Source: Bryobacteraceae bacterium
GTDB lineage: Bacteria; Acidobacteriota; Terriglobia; Bryobacterales; Bryobacteraceae
DNA length: 64,000 bases
Assembly (NCBI GenBank): GCA_947458745.1
Contig: CANGYQ010000004.1
Span: forward strand, 1 to 64,000
Direction of reading: 5' to 3'
This document shows, piece by piece, positions 31,510 to 40,995 of the stretch; position 1 is the first letter of the stretch; the number at the start of each line of letters is the position of its first letter. The notes under the pieces are model-generated. The model was not told the origin of the DNA. It did not search any database and saw nothing but the letters and a program-made list of their open reading frames with translations. Made by a program: the position numbers and the translations under genes.

Positions 31510-33450
31510 CTACCGGCTGCCGTACCAGCCCCGATCCCACGGGAAGGCGAACGTGGGCTGGCCCGCGTACCGGGTCATCTTGAACTCCAGGCGCGAGCCG
31601 GCGCCCGGCGCCAACCGGACCGTCAGCGTGGGTCCGCTGAACGTCGTGGTCTGGCCGTTTACCGTCACGCCGTCAAACCGGTGTTCACCATAGCCGCCCG
31701 CTTGCACCACCACCTCGCGCGCCTCAATCGGGTTGGTGTTGACCAGGGTGACCGTAGCCGAATCGGCACCCAGTTTCTCGACCAGCGCGCCGACGTCCTC
31801 CGGCAGCCCGGCCCGGCGCTTCACCGGGTCAAAATACCGGAACCGGCTGTGGAGCACCCAGATGCGTCCGCGTGAGAAATAGCCGCCCATCGTCAAATTC
31901 GTCAGGCCATTGGTGGTGGCGGGGTTGAAATCGAGCAGATAGTCCGCCAAGCGCGAATCGGCCGACGTCTGGTCCGTCCGGATCATCTCCATCTTGTCGC
32001 GGACCCGGGCAATATCAGCCTGGAGGGCTTTTTCCGGAAAGTCCGGCAAGCGGCCTTCGAGAAAGCCCAGCCATGGCGCGGTGCGGTCCGGCTCACTGTA
32101 GCCATCGCGGTTCGAGGCCGGGATCTCAAACTTGGTGGCGATGGGAACGCGTTCCAGATCCTTTCGGTCCATCGACCAGAAGTAGATTTCGGCCAACCGG
32201 TCCTGGTGCAGTTTGTCGGTGTAGTTGTACCAGCTGGGTGGGCCGTTGTACTTATAGCCGCGCGGGTCGCCGTACATTTGCGGCAGCAGCGTCTTGCCGT
32301 TCTCCACTTTCTTTTGCGCATAGACCAGGTCCATCTGCTTGCGGAGCGCGCCGACGAATGACTGATCCCCACTCATGATGAGCGCGTTGCTGAACCCGGG
32401 CCAGTTGCCGTCCGTGAAGTAGTTGCGGTGGGCGATCTTTTCCAGTTCGCCATCAAAGATGGTGAAGTTCCAGCCATAGGTGCCTTTCCACCACTGGCCG
32501 TTGTGCTCCCCACCCAACTTGCCGTCCAGGCCGACATTGCTGGGGATCATGCCGCCCGTCTCGGCGGCCCGCTGCTTCCAGGCGGTCATGTAGTCGACCA
32601 CCCATTTGCGGTACTTTTCATCGCCCGTCAGCATGTAGGCGTTCATGCCCAGGATGGTGGCGGCGGGGTTCAGGAAGTTGTCGCCCGCGCTGTCGAGATA
32701 CTCGTCGCAGTGAGCCAGCATCTTGTTGTAATGCGACTCGAGATCCAGCATTTTGCCGCGCCCAGCGGGGTTGTGGAGCAGATGGAACGTGCCCGGCACG
32801 GGGTCGCCAACCCAGTCGTACGTGGTCGCCTTGCGCAGCATCGGCCCCTTGCTGCCGGTCCAGATGCTTTTCAGGATCTTCAGCTTCGGGTCATAGTTGG
32901 GCGCTTCCGGATCCTCGCCCATGTACATCGCGGCAAAGCGCTTCATCCGTTCGCGGTAAAGCTCATTGTTCGGGTCGGACAGGCCCATTAGCAGGAAGGC
33001 GCGCATGCCTTCGCCCGTGTGGAACCAATCGGACTGGGTGATGAACTCCTTGGAATAGGAGCCATTCTTCGCCAGCTCTGTCAGCTTCGTTCGAATCTCG
33101 TTGTACTGCTTCCAGTGGCCTTCCTGCGCCTTCTGGTAGAGATTCAGCACGTTGTCCGAAGCGCCGAGCGAATGGAGCAGGGTCCAGTTCCAAAACGTCT
33201 CAATCGCATCATCCGGCCCATCCAGCGTCCCCCACCGCGGCGTGTGCAGCAGGTAGCCCTTCTCGTCGACATACTTGGCCGCAAACCGCTCCACCGCCTG
33301 CGAGTTGTAGCGCAACAGGTCCCGCTCCAGCAGCGCCCAGGCGGGCGGCACCATGGGCTTAGTGATGTGAATGGTGACGTCCTGGCGGACGGTTTGCGCT
33401 GGCAGAAGGGCCGCGCACAGCAGAGCAGCAACAAGAGATCGCGGAGACAT
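31510..33450 (-). CDS. large secreted protein of unknown function, helical-barrel-like
   Basis: 646 residues. A signal peptide (MSPRSLVAALLCAALLPAQT) is followed by a long helical part (about residues 45-500) with aromatic-rich segments (WNWTLLHSL, WFHTGEGMRAFLLMGL, YGWNFTIFDGELEKIAHR) reminiscent of alpha/alpha-barrel glycoside hydrolases or lyases, and a beta-rich C-terminus (about 540-646). I cannot assign a family and see no certain catalytic residue set. The start at 33,450 gives the signal peptide; a longer frame would add 19 residues. Confidence 0.7.
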   Translation of the reverse strand: MSPRSLVAALLCAALLPAQTVRQDVTIHITKPMVPPAWALLERDLLRYNSQAVERFAAKYVDEKGYLLHTPRWGTLDGPDDAIETFWNWTLLHSLGASDNVLNLYQKAQEGHWKQYNEIRTKLTELAKNGSYSKEFITQSDWFHTGEGMRAFLLMGLSDPNNELYRERMKRFAAMYMGEDPEAPNYDPKLKILKSIWTGSKGPMLRKATTYDWVGDPVPGTFHLLHNPAGRGKMLDLESHYNKMLAHCDEYLDSAGDNFLNPAATILGMNAYMLTGDEKYRKWVVDYMTAWKQRAAETGGMIPSNVGLDGKLGGEHNGQWWKGTYGWNFTIFDGELEKIAHRNYFTDGNWPGFSNALIMSGDQSFVGALRKQMDLVYAQKKVENGKTLLPQMYGDPRGYKYNGPPSWYNYTDKLHQDRLAEIYFWSMDRKDLERVPIATKFEIPASNRDGYSEPDRTAPWLGFLEGRLPDFPEKALQADIARVRDKMEMIRTDQTSADSRLADYLLDFNPATTNGLTNLTMGGYFSRGRIWVLHSRFRYFDPVKRRAGLPEDVGALVEKLGADSATVTLVNTNPIEAREVVVQAGGYGEHRFDGVTVNGQTTTFSGPTLTVRLAPGAGSRLEFKMTRYAGQPTFAFPWDRGWYGSR

Positions 33451-33503
33451 GGCGATGCTTACGATATCAAGTTGCCGCACGGGCTTGGGGAGCTGCGTTG
33501 CTG

Positions 33504-33701
33504 TCAAGCAGCCGGGCGTTCAAGTGGCTCGCCCTTCATCGCTGGGCTTTGCTGGCGCAACTCACACACAAGTTGATTGAAGGCATCCACATCGCCCGGC
33601 TCACCGGTGTCTCCGGGCCCAAACGCGGTCACCGGAGGTTTGGCACCGGGGATGACCAATCGCGAGGGGCGGAGGTCGTTTGGATCTACGACAGGGGCCA
33701 T
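33504..33701 (-). CDS. small hypothetical ORF after the DUF1501 gene
   Basis: 65 codons begin 26 bases after the DUF1501 stop on the same strand. The sequence (for example AFNQLVCELRQQSPAMKGEP) is soluble with no recognised motif and only a weak AAAGAA ribosome site. It could be the last gene of that operon or a chance frame; the surrounding gap 33,451-33,726 shows no better gene. Confidence 0.3.
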   Translation of the reverse strand: MAPVVDPNDLRPSRLVIPGAKPPVTAFGPGDTGEPGDVDAFNQLVCELRQQSPAMKGEPLERPAA

Positions 33702-33726
33702 TTCTTTAGCGTAGGCAATTCGCGCT

Positions 33727-35133
33727 CTAACTTAGAATCTCCCGCAGCACTGTCCCATGCACGTCCGTCAGCCGGAAGTCGCGGCCGCTGTAGCGGTGGG
33801 TCAGTTTGGTGTGGTCCAGGCCCAACTGGTGCAGTAGTGTCGCGTTGACGTCGTGCGGGTGGACCGGCTTATCTTGCGCGCGATAGCCGAAATCGTCGGT
33901 CGCGCCGTACACCGTGCCGCCCTTAATGCCACCACCGGCCACCGCAATCGAATAGCCGTAGGAGTTGTGATCCCGCCCGTAATGCAGCCGCGTGCTGGAG
34001 CCGTTCTCCACCGCCGGCGTCCGGCCAAACTCCGTGCCCAGCACCACCAGCGTGTCACGCAGCATGTCGCGTTGTTTCAGATCTTCGATCAGTGAGGCCA
34101 CGGCCGGGTCCGTGCGGCCGCACAGGCGCTTAAGCACCAGGATGTCTTCGTGGTTATCCCAGGGCTGCGAGTTGCCATAGTAGACCTGCACCATGCGCAC
34201 GCCGCGCTCCACTAACCGGCGGGCCAGCAGGCAACTGCGGCCGATTTCGCTATCGCCATACCGGGCCAGCGTCTCGGGCTTCTCCTTGCGGATGTCGAAC
34301 GCCTCCGGAGCCTCGGTCTGCATGCGGAACGCCGTCTCCATCGCCTCAATGGAGGCTTCCAGCTGCGAATCGCCGGGCCGCGCGGCGGCGTGGTCCTGAT
34401 TCAGTTGCTTCAGCAGATCCAGCTGTCGGCGTTGGGCAGCAAGCGGTGCTTGCGCGCGGATATTCTGGATCAGCTTGTAAGGGTCAGTCTCGGTATTTTT
34501 GAGAAACGTCCCCTGGAACACCGCAGGCAGGAAAGCCGAGGACCACAGCGGTGAGCCCACCACCGGCATGCCCGGACACAACACCACAAAGCCCGGCAGA
34601 TCCCGGCTTTCTGAACCGAGGCCGTACATCAGCCAACTGCCCAGGCTGGGCCGGCCCGGTTGGATGGTGCCGGTGTTGAACATGAACAGCGACGGTTCAT
34701 GATTCGGCACCTCCGTCCACATGGAGCGGATGACGCAGAAGTCATCGATCAGGCCACCCACTCGGGGGAACAGTTCGGAGACTTCGACTCCGCTCTGCCC
34801 GCGTGGCGAGAACTTGAAAGGCGAGGCAAACAGATTGCCGGTGGACCGCTCCGTCTTGGGCGCGCCACCGGGCATGGGCTGGCCGTTGTAGCGGGTCAGC
34901 TGGGGCTTTGGGTCAAACGTGTCGACGTGCGACATGCCGCCGTTCATCACCAGGTAGATGATGCGCTTGGCCTTGGGCGCAAAGTGCGGCGTCTTGGGAG
35001 CAAACGGGTTGGTCTCCGCCTCCAGCATGCCGGCCAGCGCGCTTAAGCCGAAGCCTCCGGCCAAGCGCGACAACGCCTCGCGTCGCGTCCAGCGCGGATG
35101 GACTTGGGCCGGAATGGCGTGGTTAGTCGACAT
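33727..35133 (-). CDS. DUF1501 secreted protein with Tat-like signal
   Basis: 468 residues. The N-terminus has a twin-arginine motif (TRREALSRLAGGFG). It is a member of the DUF1501 family, related to sulfatase-like alkaline-phosphatase folds, with NGGMSHVDTFDPKP, TEVPNHEPSLFMFN and GTEFGRTPAVENG. In Planctomycetes and Acidobacteria it is usually paired with the DUF1549/DUF1553 cytochrome gene, as here. The ATG at 35,133 lies inside the end of that gene (11-base overlap). Function in the pair is unknown. Confidence 0.88.
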   Translation of the reverse strand: MSTNHAIPAQVHPRWTRREALSRLAGGFGLSALAGMLEAETNPFAPKTPHFAPKAKRIIYLVMNGGMSHVDTFDPKPQLTRYNGQPMPGGAPKTERSTGNLFASPFKFSPRGQSGVEVSELFPRVGGLIDDFCVIRSMWTEVPNHEPSLFMFNTGTIQPGRPSLGSWLMYGLGSESRDLPGFVVLCPGMPVVGSPLWSSAFLPAVFQGTFLKNTETDPYKLIQNIRAQAPLAAQRRQLDLLKQLNQDHAAARPGDSQLEASIEAMETAFRMQTEAPEAFDIRKEKPETLARYGDSEIGRSCLLARRLVERGVRMVQVYYGNSQPWDNHEDILVLKRLCGRTDPAVASLIEDLKQRDMLRDTLVVLGTEFGRTPAVENGSSTRLHYGRDHNSYGYSIAVAGGGIKGGTVYGATDDFGYRAQDKPVHPHDVNATLLHQLGLDHTKLTHRYSGRDFRLTDVHGTVLREILS

Positions 35134-37705
35134 AAGCAAACTCATTGGAGCTCAACAGCACCTGCGCATACTGCGCCCAGGCATTCTTCCCGCTTTGGCC
35201 CAGAAAGGCCTGCCCCAGCGCCTGCTCCCGTGGCGTCGGCTCACGATGGAGCAGCAGGCGGTAAGCCGCGGCAATGCCCTTCCCTCGATTCCGTTGTGCC
35301 ACCCTGTTACCCACGGCCGCCGCCCGGCGGTGCACGGCATCCGAGTTCAAGTAGAACAGCTTCTGCAAAGGGACATTGGTGACCACGCGCTGTTCGCAGG
35401 TGACAGCCGCGGCGGGCAAATCAAACAGCGAGAGCGTCTCGTCGGGTTGGAAGCGGCTGGTCTTGCCATACAGCGTGCGCCGGGGCAGGCTGGCCGTCAG
35501 CGGAGCAGAGGCCCCACCGACACGGCGATCCAGTTCGCCCGAGACCGTCAGCATAGCGTCACGCAACGGCTCAGCTTCGAGACGCCGCCGGTTCTGCCGC
35601 CACAGGTAGCGATTATCCGGATCCGCCGCATCGCCCGCGCGAGAGCCCGCCGATGAACGCTGATAGGCGTCCGACAGCACGATTTCGCGAATGAGGGCCT
35701 TGATCAAATACTTGTGCGTCACCAGCCGGGAGGCCAGATATTCCAGCAACTCCGGGATCACCGGCCGGTCCCCCACTCGACCAAAATTCGATGGCGTCCG
35801 GACCAGCCCTTGCCCAAACAACGCCATCCACACCCGGTTGGCGGCCACGCGCGCGGCCAGCGGATGATGCGCCACCGTCTCCGCCAACTGCATTCGCCCG
35901 CTGCCCTGCTGCAAAGGCAGCCCAGTGCCGCCCGACAACGCGGGAGGAAAGTGGCGGGGCACCACGTCACCCAGCGCCTCGGGATTGCCCCGCAGATTCA
36001 GCCGGAGGTCTTCGGGCTCAAACTCCGCCGCTCCTTGGAGAAAGCCATACTGCGGCGGAAGGGCCTTCTTCAAAGCCGCCAAATGCTGGGCCAGCTTGCG
36101 ATGCTCGGCTTTCTGCGCCGCATCGAGAAACTGCGGCACCAGCTCACGTGGCAGCTTCAACGGGGCCGAGGCCTCGCCGAAGGTGCGGTTCCAGGCAACA
36201 TAGCGATCCCGCTCCAGCGACTTGGCGGCGATGTAGGCACCGGGATTAAAGTCCTCTTCCGAGCGGTAGCCACCCGGCAACGTGATCGTCTTGGTGACGC
36301 GCGGTTCCAGCTTCTTCGCGGCCTCCACGGCCACCTTGTTCTCCGCGTCGAGCGCTTTCTTTTCCGCCAGAATCCCGATCAGCAGGGCCTGGAAAGCATC
36401 CGCTTCTGCCGTCGTCTTCCGGCCGTCGAACCAAGCTTTCAGGAAGGGATGGAACTCTTCCGGCTTGGCTAGATACTTCTTCCAGCGCTCCAGCAGTGGG
36501 GCCGGTAAGCCTTTGGCTGCCGACGGGTCCACGGTGGCCATCATCAAACGGCTGATCAGCGGCGCATAGCTTTCCGTCAGCTGCACACCGTGGTCGTCCA
36601 GAAACTTGTTCAGCGCCTTCTCGGCTTCGTCCACTGCCTTCTTGCGGCCCTTCCAATCCGCCACTTGGGCATCGGGCACCAACGGATACTCTTTGTAAGC
36701 GGAGCTGGCAAAGACGCCGGCCAGGGCGTAGTAGTCTTTCTGCGAGATCGGGTCGTACTTGTGATCGTGGCAACGGGCGCAGGCGACGGTGACGCCCAAC
36801 ATACCGCGGGTCACCATGTCGACTCGATCGTTCCGTTCGTCGGCGCGCGATTGCGCGGGCTGGGCAATGCCGTAGTACCACGGCCCCAGCCCCAGCAACC
36901 CAGTGGCGGGCAGCAGCGCTGGATCGTTCATCAGATCACCGGCCAGCTGCGCCATCAGAAATCGGTCGTACGGCAGATCCTGGTTGAGTGCTGACACCAC
37001 CCAATCGCGGTACCGCCAGGCGTTGGGATAGGGAATGACGGCCGTGCCGGAATAATCATCCTCGCCATAGCGGGCCACGTCCAACCAGTGGCGGCCCCAT
37101 TTCTCGCCGAAGTGAGGCGAGGCCAGCAGCCGGTCGGTGAGCCGCTGCATCCAGCCTTCGCTTTGATCGCTAAAGGCCGCCGCGAACTCTTTATCCGTGG
37201 GCGGCAGCCCGGTCAGGTCGAAATAGAGGCGCCGGATCAGTGTCCGGCGGTCCGCCGCGGCGTTGGGCACTAAGCCCTTGGCCCGCAGGGCGGCGGCGAT
37301 CAGCGGATCAATCGCTTGGCCCGCGGCCACCGGGCGGAGAGGCTGAAAGGCCCAATGGCCGGCCTCATCATTCCAGGGGGCACCACTGGCAATCCACTGT
37401 TCCAGCGCAAGCTGCTCCTCGGGTGTCAGGGGCGCACCGGGTGGCATGGCCTTCACGCCGGGCACATCACGGCGGATTGCTTGCATCAGGCGGCTGCGGG
37501 CAGGGTCACCCGGAACCAGCGCCGGGCCGGAAGGGCCACCCCGCAGCATCGCGCTGCGTGAATCCAGGCGTAACCCGCCCACGGCCGTCTGGGCGTGACA
37601 CGCCCAACAACGCGCGGCCAGCACTCGGCGGGCAGCATCGTCCGCGGCGGCGTGTGCCGCCGGAGCCAGCAACGGAATGATCCAAAGGAGACGCTTGAGG
37701 TCCAA
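35123..37705 (-). CDS. Planctomycete-type cytochrome with DUF1549 and DUF1553
   Basis: 860 residues, exported (MDLKRLLWIIPLLAPAAHA). One heme c site CWACH (Cys33, Cys36, His37) with a downstream Met/Pro-rich segment (VKAMPPGAPL) forms the PSCyt1-like domain, followed by DUF1549 (about 140-380, containing ARCHDH, a second CxxCH-like Cys-His motif that reads C-A-R-C-H) and DUF1553 (about 560-850). It is translated with DUF1501. The pair may handle a secreted polymer or redox reaction; this is not known. Confidence 0.9.
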   Translation of the reverse strand: MDLKRLLWIIPLLAPAAHAAADDAARRVLAARCWACHAQTAVGGLRLDSRSAMLRGGPSGPALVPGDPARSRLMQAIRRDVPGVKAMPPGAPLTPEEQLALEQWIASGAPWNDEAGHWAFQPLRPVAAGQAIDPLIAAALRAKGLVPNAAADRRTLIRRLYFDLTGLPPTDKEFAAAFSDQSEGWMQRLTDRLLASPHFGEKWGRHWLDVARYGEDDYSGTAVIPYPNAWRYRDWVVSALNQDLPYDRFLMAQLAGDLMNDPALLPATGLLGLGPWYYGIAQPAQSRADERNDRVDMVTRGMLGVTVACARCHDHKYDPISQKDYYALAGVFASSAYKEYPLVPDAQVADWKGRKKAVDEAEKALNKFLDDHGVQLTESYAPLISRLMMATVDPSAAKGLPAPLLERWKKYLAKPEEFHPFLKAWFDGRKTTAEADAFQALLIGILAEKKALDAENKVAVEAAKKLEPRVTKTITLPGGYRSEEDFNPGAYIAAKSLERDRYVAWNRTFGEASAPLKLPRELVPQFLDAAQKAEHRKLAQHLAALKKALPPQYGFLQGAAEFEPEDLRLNLRGNPEALGDVVPRHFPPALSGGTGLPLQQGSGRMQLAETVAHHPLAARVAANRVWMALFGQGLVRTPSNFGRVGDRPVIPELLEYLASRLVTHKYLIKALIREIVLSDAYQRSSAGSRAGDAADPDNRYLWRQNRRRLEAEPLRDAMLTVSGELDRRVGGASAPLTASLPRRTLYGKTSRFQPDETLSLFDLPAAAVTCEQRVVTNVPLQKLFYLNSDAVHRRAAAVGNRVAQRNRGKGIAAAYRLLLHREPTPREQALGQAFLGQSGKNAWAQYAQVLLSSNEFAYVD

Positions 37706-37912
37706 GCAGCGAGGATATCAAAGCCTTTCCACGACCACCGCAGGTCAGCCGCTTGACCCGGAACCGGTGGGATCACTTCAGGCGCAAATCGAACAAGACG
37801 AGCGTGCAAAACTGCACCATTGGGTGAACGACGGGGGTATCGATTACCGCTGGCGTCGCGAGCCCCGGGGTGGGAGTGCGAGTGGAAACGGGTCAGGCGC
37901 GCTGACGCTGAA

Positions 37913-38308
37913 CTAGGCGACGCGCTGCGGAGACACGCCCAGCCGGCCGCCTTCGCCCATCAGGGCGTTCATCAGATGGCTGAGATCTTCCAGATCGCTC
38001 AAGGCCTGCTCCATCTGCAAACCCAGCGCATAGTTGCCATTCTCCGCGCGCTGGCAGTAGCAGACTTCGCCCAGCATCAACTGATCCTTCAGGTCCAGCC
38101 GCACGGCGGCCCCAGGCGTTACCGCCTCGGCCACCTCGACCCGGAGGCCGCGCCCGGAAAAATCCAGGATCGTGCCTTCAATACTGTGATTCTGGCCGGG
38201 CTTTTCACCCAAAAGGGTGAGGCTGACGGACTGCTTGGTTTGGTGACGAGATTCGCGGCGGCGTTCCACGTTGTCCACATCGGAGGGTCTCGCCGGAGCT
38301 TTAGACAA
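37913..38308 (-). CDS. PilZ-domain protein (probable c-di-GMP receptor)
   Basis: 131 residues. The c-di-GMP motifs are complete: RRRESRH (residues 16-22) as the RxxxR part, and DFSGRG (49-54) as the DxSxxG part. A short C-terminal helix follows (LSDLEDLSHLMNALM). No other domain. It probably senses c-di-GMP and acts on motility, adhesion or polymer synthesis; the target is unknown. Confidence 0.88.
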   Translation of the reverse strand: MSKAPARPSDVDNVERRRESRHQTKQSVSLTLLGEKPGQNHSIEGTILDFSGRGLRVEVAEAVTPGAAVRLDLKDQLMLGEVCYCQRAENGNYALGLQMEQALSDLEDLSHLMNALMGEGGRLGVSPQRVA

Positions 38309-38316
38309 TTTCGATC

Positions 38317-38343
38317 ATTCCCGGCGATTTTCCGGGAATTTTT
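38317..38343 (+). terminator. rho-independent terminator-like hairpin (plus orientation)
   Basis: ATTCCCGG / CCGGGAAT arms (8 bases) with a 7-base loop followed by TTTTATT on the plus strand. It lies between the minus-strand PilZ gene and the next minus gene, so the T-run points away from their transcription; it may stop antisense transcripts. Confidence 0.5.
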
Positions 38344-38344
38344 A

Positions 38345-38764
38345 TTACTTCAGTCCAGCCAACAGCCACACCAGCAGCCCGGCACTGGCCGCTACCAGCA
38401 AAATCTGGCGCGCCACTGGCCGCCATTGCGCGTAGCCCGTCGCAAACTGCGGAGGCTCCGTGGGCGGAGCGGTGGGCGTTACCGGCGGCGCGACTTTCGG
38501 AGCTTCCGCCTTGGGCTCGTTCGGAGGCTCCATGCGGGTGCGGATGCGAGACGGCAGGCCTTTCAACCGACGCGCCAATTCCCGGCGTCCACCTTTATTG
38601 GCGATAAAAATTGTCGCCGCGCCCGCGCCAGAAGTGGATTTCAGCAGCCGCTCGCGCGTATCAACAGGTACGTCATCCATCGAACGGAACACTTCCGTCC
38701 GGTCACCCTCCGCCACAAAAATCGTGGAAGACCGAACTGTATACGACCGCCGCGAATTGCTCAT
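38345..38764 (-). CDS. hypothetical tail-anchored protein
   Basis: 139 residues. A soluble N-terminal part (MSNSRRSYTVRSSTIFVAEGD) is followed by a Pro-rich linker (EPPNEPKAEAPKVAPPVTPT) and a single C-terminal hydrophobic helix (ILLVAASAGLLVWLLAGL). No named domain. Possibly a cytoplasmic-facing inner-membrane protein. Confidence 0.65.
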   Translation of the reverse strand: MSNSRRSYTVRSSTIFVAEGDRTEVFRSMDDVPVDTRERLLKSTSGAGAATIFIANKGGRRELARRLKGLPSRIRTRMEPPNEPKAEAPKVAPPVTPTAPPTEPPQFATGYAQWRPVARQILLVAASAGLLVWLLAGLK

Positions 38765-38796
38765 TTCCGCCTACTCTTCTGGTGCCTTCAGCACTT

Positions 38797-39762
38797 CTAG
38801 TGTCTTTGACCCACTTTGGCCTCGGGACTGGTCCGGATCGCCACGGGAGCCAACGCCCGCCCGGCTTCAAACCGGTTGATCCCGCCCGCCTGCTCCAACA
38901 CAACATCGATAAATCCCAGCGCCGCCCGCGACAACGATTTGTCCTTGCGGTAAATCAGACCCAGATCGCGCAGAATCGGGTCCGGTGCCAGTGGCAGTGA
39001 CACCAACTTGCCTGAATAAACCTCTCCGGCACTATGCGAACCAGCCAGAAAACTGAGGCCCAAGCCGGCCATCACGAATCGCTTGATCATCTCGGTGGAA
39101 TCCAGTTCCATCGAAACCTGAATTTCGTCTTCTACCGGTTCCAGCCACGCGTTCAGCTTCGTCCGCGTGGTTCCCGATTTGGGCAGCAGCAGCGGGAACC
39201 CGCGCATGTCTTGCGCCGTCACGGCCCTCAGTCGCGCCAGGGGATGATTGGGCGGCGCAATCAGCCGAATTTCGTCCGAGTGGACCTTCACCACTTGCAG
39301 CCGCTTCTCTTCCACCGGTAGCTGCGTAATGCCGAAGTCCGCGAGATTGTCCTGAACGGCCTGCACTACCTTACTGCCATAACTGCGATCGACGTGCAAC
39401 TGGACGTTGGGGTAAAGCGCCGTATACTTTGAGAAGACTTCCGGCAACACATAGATACAGGTGGCTTCATTGGCCGCGATCACCAGTTCACCGCGCGGCA
39501 CCCGCTCCAACTCGTTGATCGCATCCTGCGCCCGGCGGCGCAGATCGAGAATCTGTTCGGAGTATTCAGCAAAGATCTTACCGGCGGTGGTGAGGGATAT
39601 CTTGGTGCCCAGACGCTCAAACAGGCTGGTGTTCAGTTCCTGTTCCAGTTGCCGGATTTGGGCGCTAATCGCGGGTTGCGTGCGGAAGCAGGTCTGAGCG
39701 GCCTTGGAAAAACTCTTCAGCCGAACGATTTCCAGAAAGGTATGTAGCTGGTCAAGGTCCAT
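38797..39762 (-). CDS. LysR-family transcriptional regulator
   Basis: 321 residues. N-terminal winged helix-turn-helix (MDLDQLHTFLEIVRLKSFSK, then AAQTCFRTQPAISAQIRQLE) and a substrate-binding domain. The start at 39,762 gives the canonical N-terminus; a longer frame has unrelated residues. Its start codon faces that of the TIGR03790-type gene with a single base between, so each promoter must lie inside the other gene. Target and ligand unknown. Confidence 0.92.
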   Translation of the reverse strand: MDLDQLHTFLEIVRLKSFSKAAQTCFRTQPAISAQIRQLEQELNTSLFERLGTKISLTTAGKIFAEYSEQILDLRRRAQDAINELERVPRGELVIAANEATCIYVLPEVFSKYTALYPNVQLHVDRSYGSKVVQAVQDNLADFGITQLPVEEKRLQVVKVHSDEIRLIAPPNHPLARLRAVTAQDMRGFPLLLPKSGTTRTKLNAWLEPVEDEIQVSMELDSTEMIKRFVMAGLGLSFLAGSHSAGEVYSGKLVSLPLAPDPILRDLGLIYRKDKSLSRAALGFIDVVLEQAGGINRFEAGRALAPVAIRTSPEAKVGQRH

Positions 39763-39763
39763 A

Positions 39764-40972
39764 ATGTTAGTACTGCCGAACGCCCGTCCAAACGCTAAAC
39801 ACTTGCTGGGACATGCTCCTGCTGGATCAGCCAAAGTATACCATCGGCCAAGCGGGCCGCGCCTTGCAGCCGTTTTGCTGGTGTTGGCCCCCGCGGTTTG
39901 TGCCGCCGGCACACCCGCGCAAGTGCTGGTGGTGGAGAACCAGAATTCGGCCCGTTCCCGTCAGATTTCTGAGTATTACGTTCGCCAACGCTCGATCCCG
40001 CTCGCCAATCTGTGCCGCATCCAGGCCTCAGAAGAAGAGCAGATCACGCGGGCGGAATACCTCCACACTATCGAAACCGGCGTCAAACGCTGCCTGGTCA
40101 TCGGCCAGCTGGCTGAACAAATCCACTACATCGTCTTGACCCAAGGCGTGCCGTTGCGGATCAAGGCGGAGGCCAAGGGAAGCACCGTTGGATCAGATGC
40201 GGCCAGTGTGGATTCAGAACTCGTGCTCCTCTACGCCCGTTTGCGGGGAACGCCCACGGCCCTTCCCGGCCCGATCCCCAACCCCTATTTCCGGCAGCTG
40301 AACCAGGAGTTCGGCCATCCCAAGTTCCCCATGTACCTGGTCACCCGGCTGGCCGCCTACACGGTGGCCCAGGTAAAGCGCATGATCGACCATTCGGTGC
40401 AAGCGGGCCAGAATCCGCAGTTGCTCCGGCGGGGCAAGGTGGTGCTGGATTTGAGCTACAACGACGAGGCTCCGGGCAACTCCTGGCTGCGGAACACGAT
40501 GTTGAAGTTAGCCGAACCGCAGGTGATCTTTGACGCGTCCCCCAAGGTGATCACCGGGACCCGGGACGTGATCGGCTATGCGGGCTGGGGCTCCAATGAC
40601 AAGGCCCGCCGCCAGCGCTTCCTGGGAATGACCTGGCTGCCGGGTTCGATTGCCACCGAGTTTGTCTCCAGCAACGGCCGGACCCTAGTCCAGCCACCCG
40701 ACAGCTGGACACTGGGCGAGTGGAAAACCAAAGAGAGCTGGTACGCCGGGTCGCCGCAATCTCTCACCGGGGATTACCTGGCGGAAGGGGCCACCGCCGC
40801 CACCGGACACGTGGAGGAACCCTATCTGACGGCCACGCCGCACCCGGAAGACCTACTGCCCGCCTACGTGAAGCATGGCCGCAATTTGGCGGAGTCGTTC
40901 TATCTCTCCATCGCCTACGTCAGTTGGATGAACATCTGCGTGGGAGATCCGCTGATGAAACTGGCCCGCTAA
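39764..40972 (+). CDS. TIGR03790-family secreted protein
   Basis: About 402 residues. The family core is clear: VLVVENQNSARSRQISEYYV, RSIPLANLCRI, YIVLTQGVPLRI and a later GHVEEPYL segment. The role is unknown; it is common in Acidobacteria and Planctomycetes. The N-terminal signal is LAAVLLVLAPAVCAAG, preceded by about 33 residues if the ATG at 39,764 is used; a TTG at 39,803 would give a shorter leader. The true start is uncertain. Confidence 0.8.
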   Translation: MLVLPNARPNAKHLLGHAPAGSAKVYHRPSGPRLAAVLLVLAPAVCAAGTPAQVLVVENQNSARSRQISEYYVRQRSIPLANLCRIQASEEEQITRAEYLHTIETGVKRCLVIGQLAEQIHYIVLTQGVPLRIKAEAKGSTVGSDAASVDSELVLLYARLRGTPTALPGPIPNPYFRQLNQEFGHPKFPMYLVTRLAAYTVAQVKRMIDHSVQAGQNPQLLRRGKVVLDLSYNDEAPGNSWLRNTMLKLAEPQVIFDASPKVITGTRDVIGYAGWGSNDKARRQRFLGMTWLPGSIATEFVSSNGRTLVQPPDSWTLGEWKTKESWYAGSPQSLTGDYLAEGATAATGHVEEPYLTATPHPEDLLPAYVKHGRNLAESFYLSIAYVSWMNICVGDPLMKLAR

Positions 40973-40995
40973 GACGGCGCTACTGACCAGCGGCG

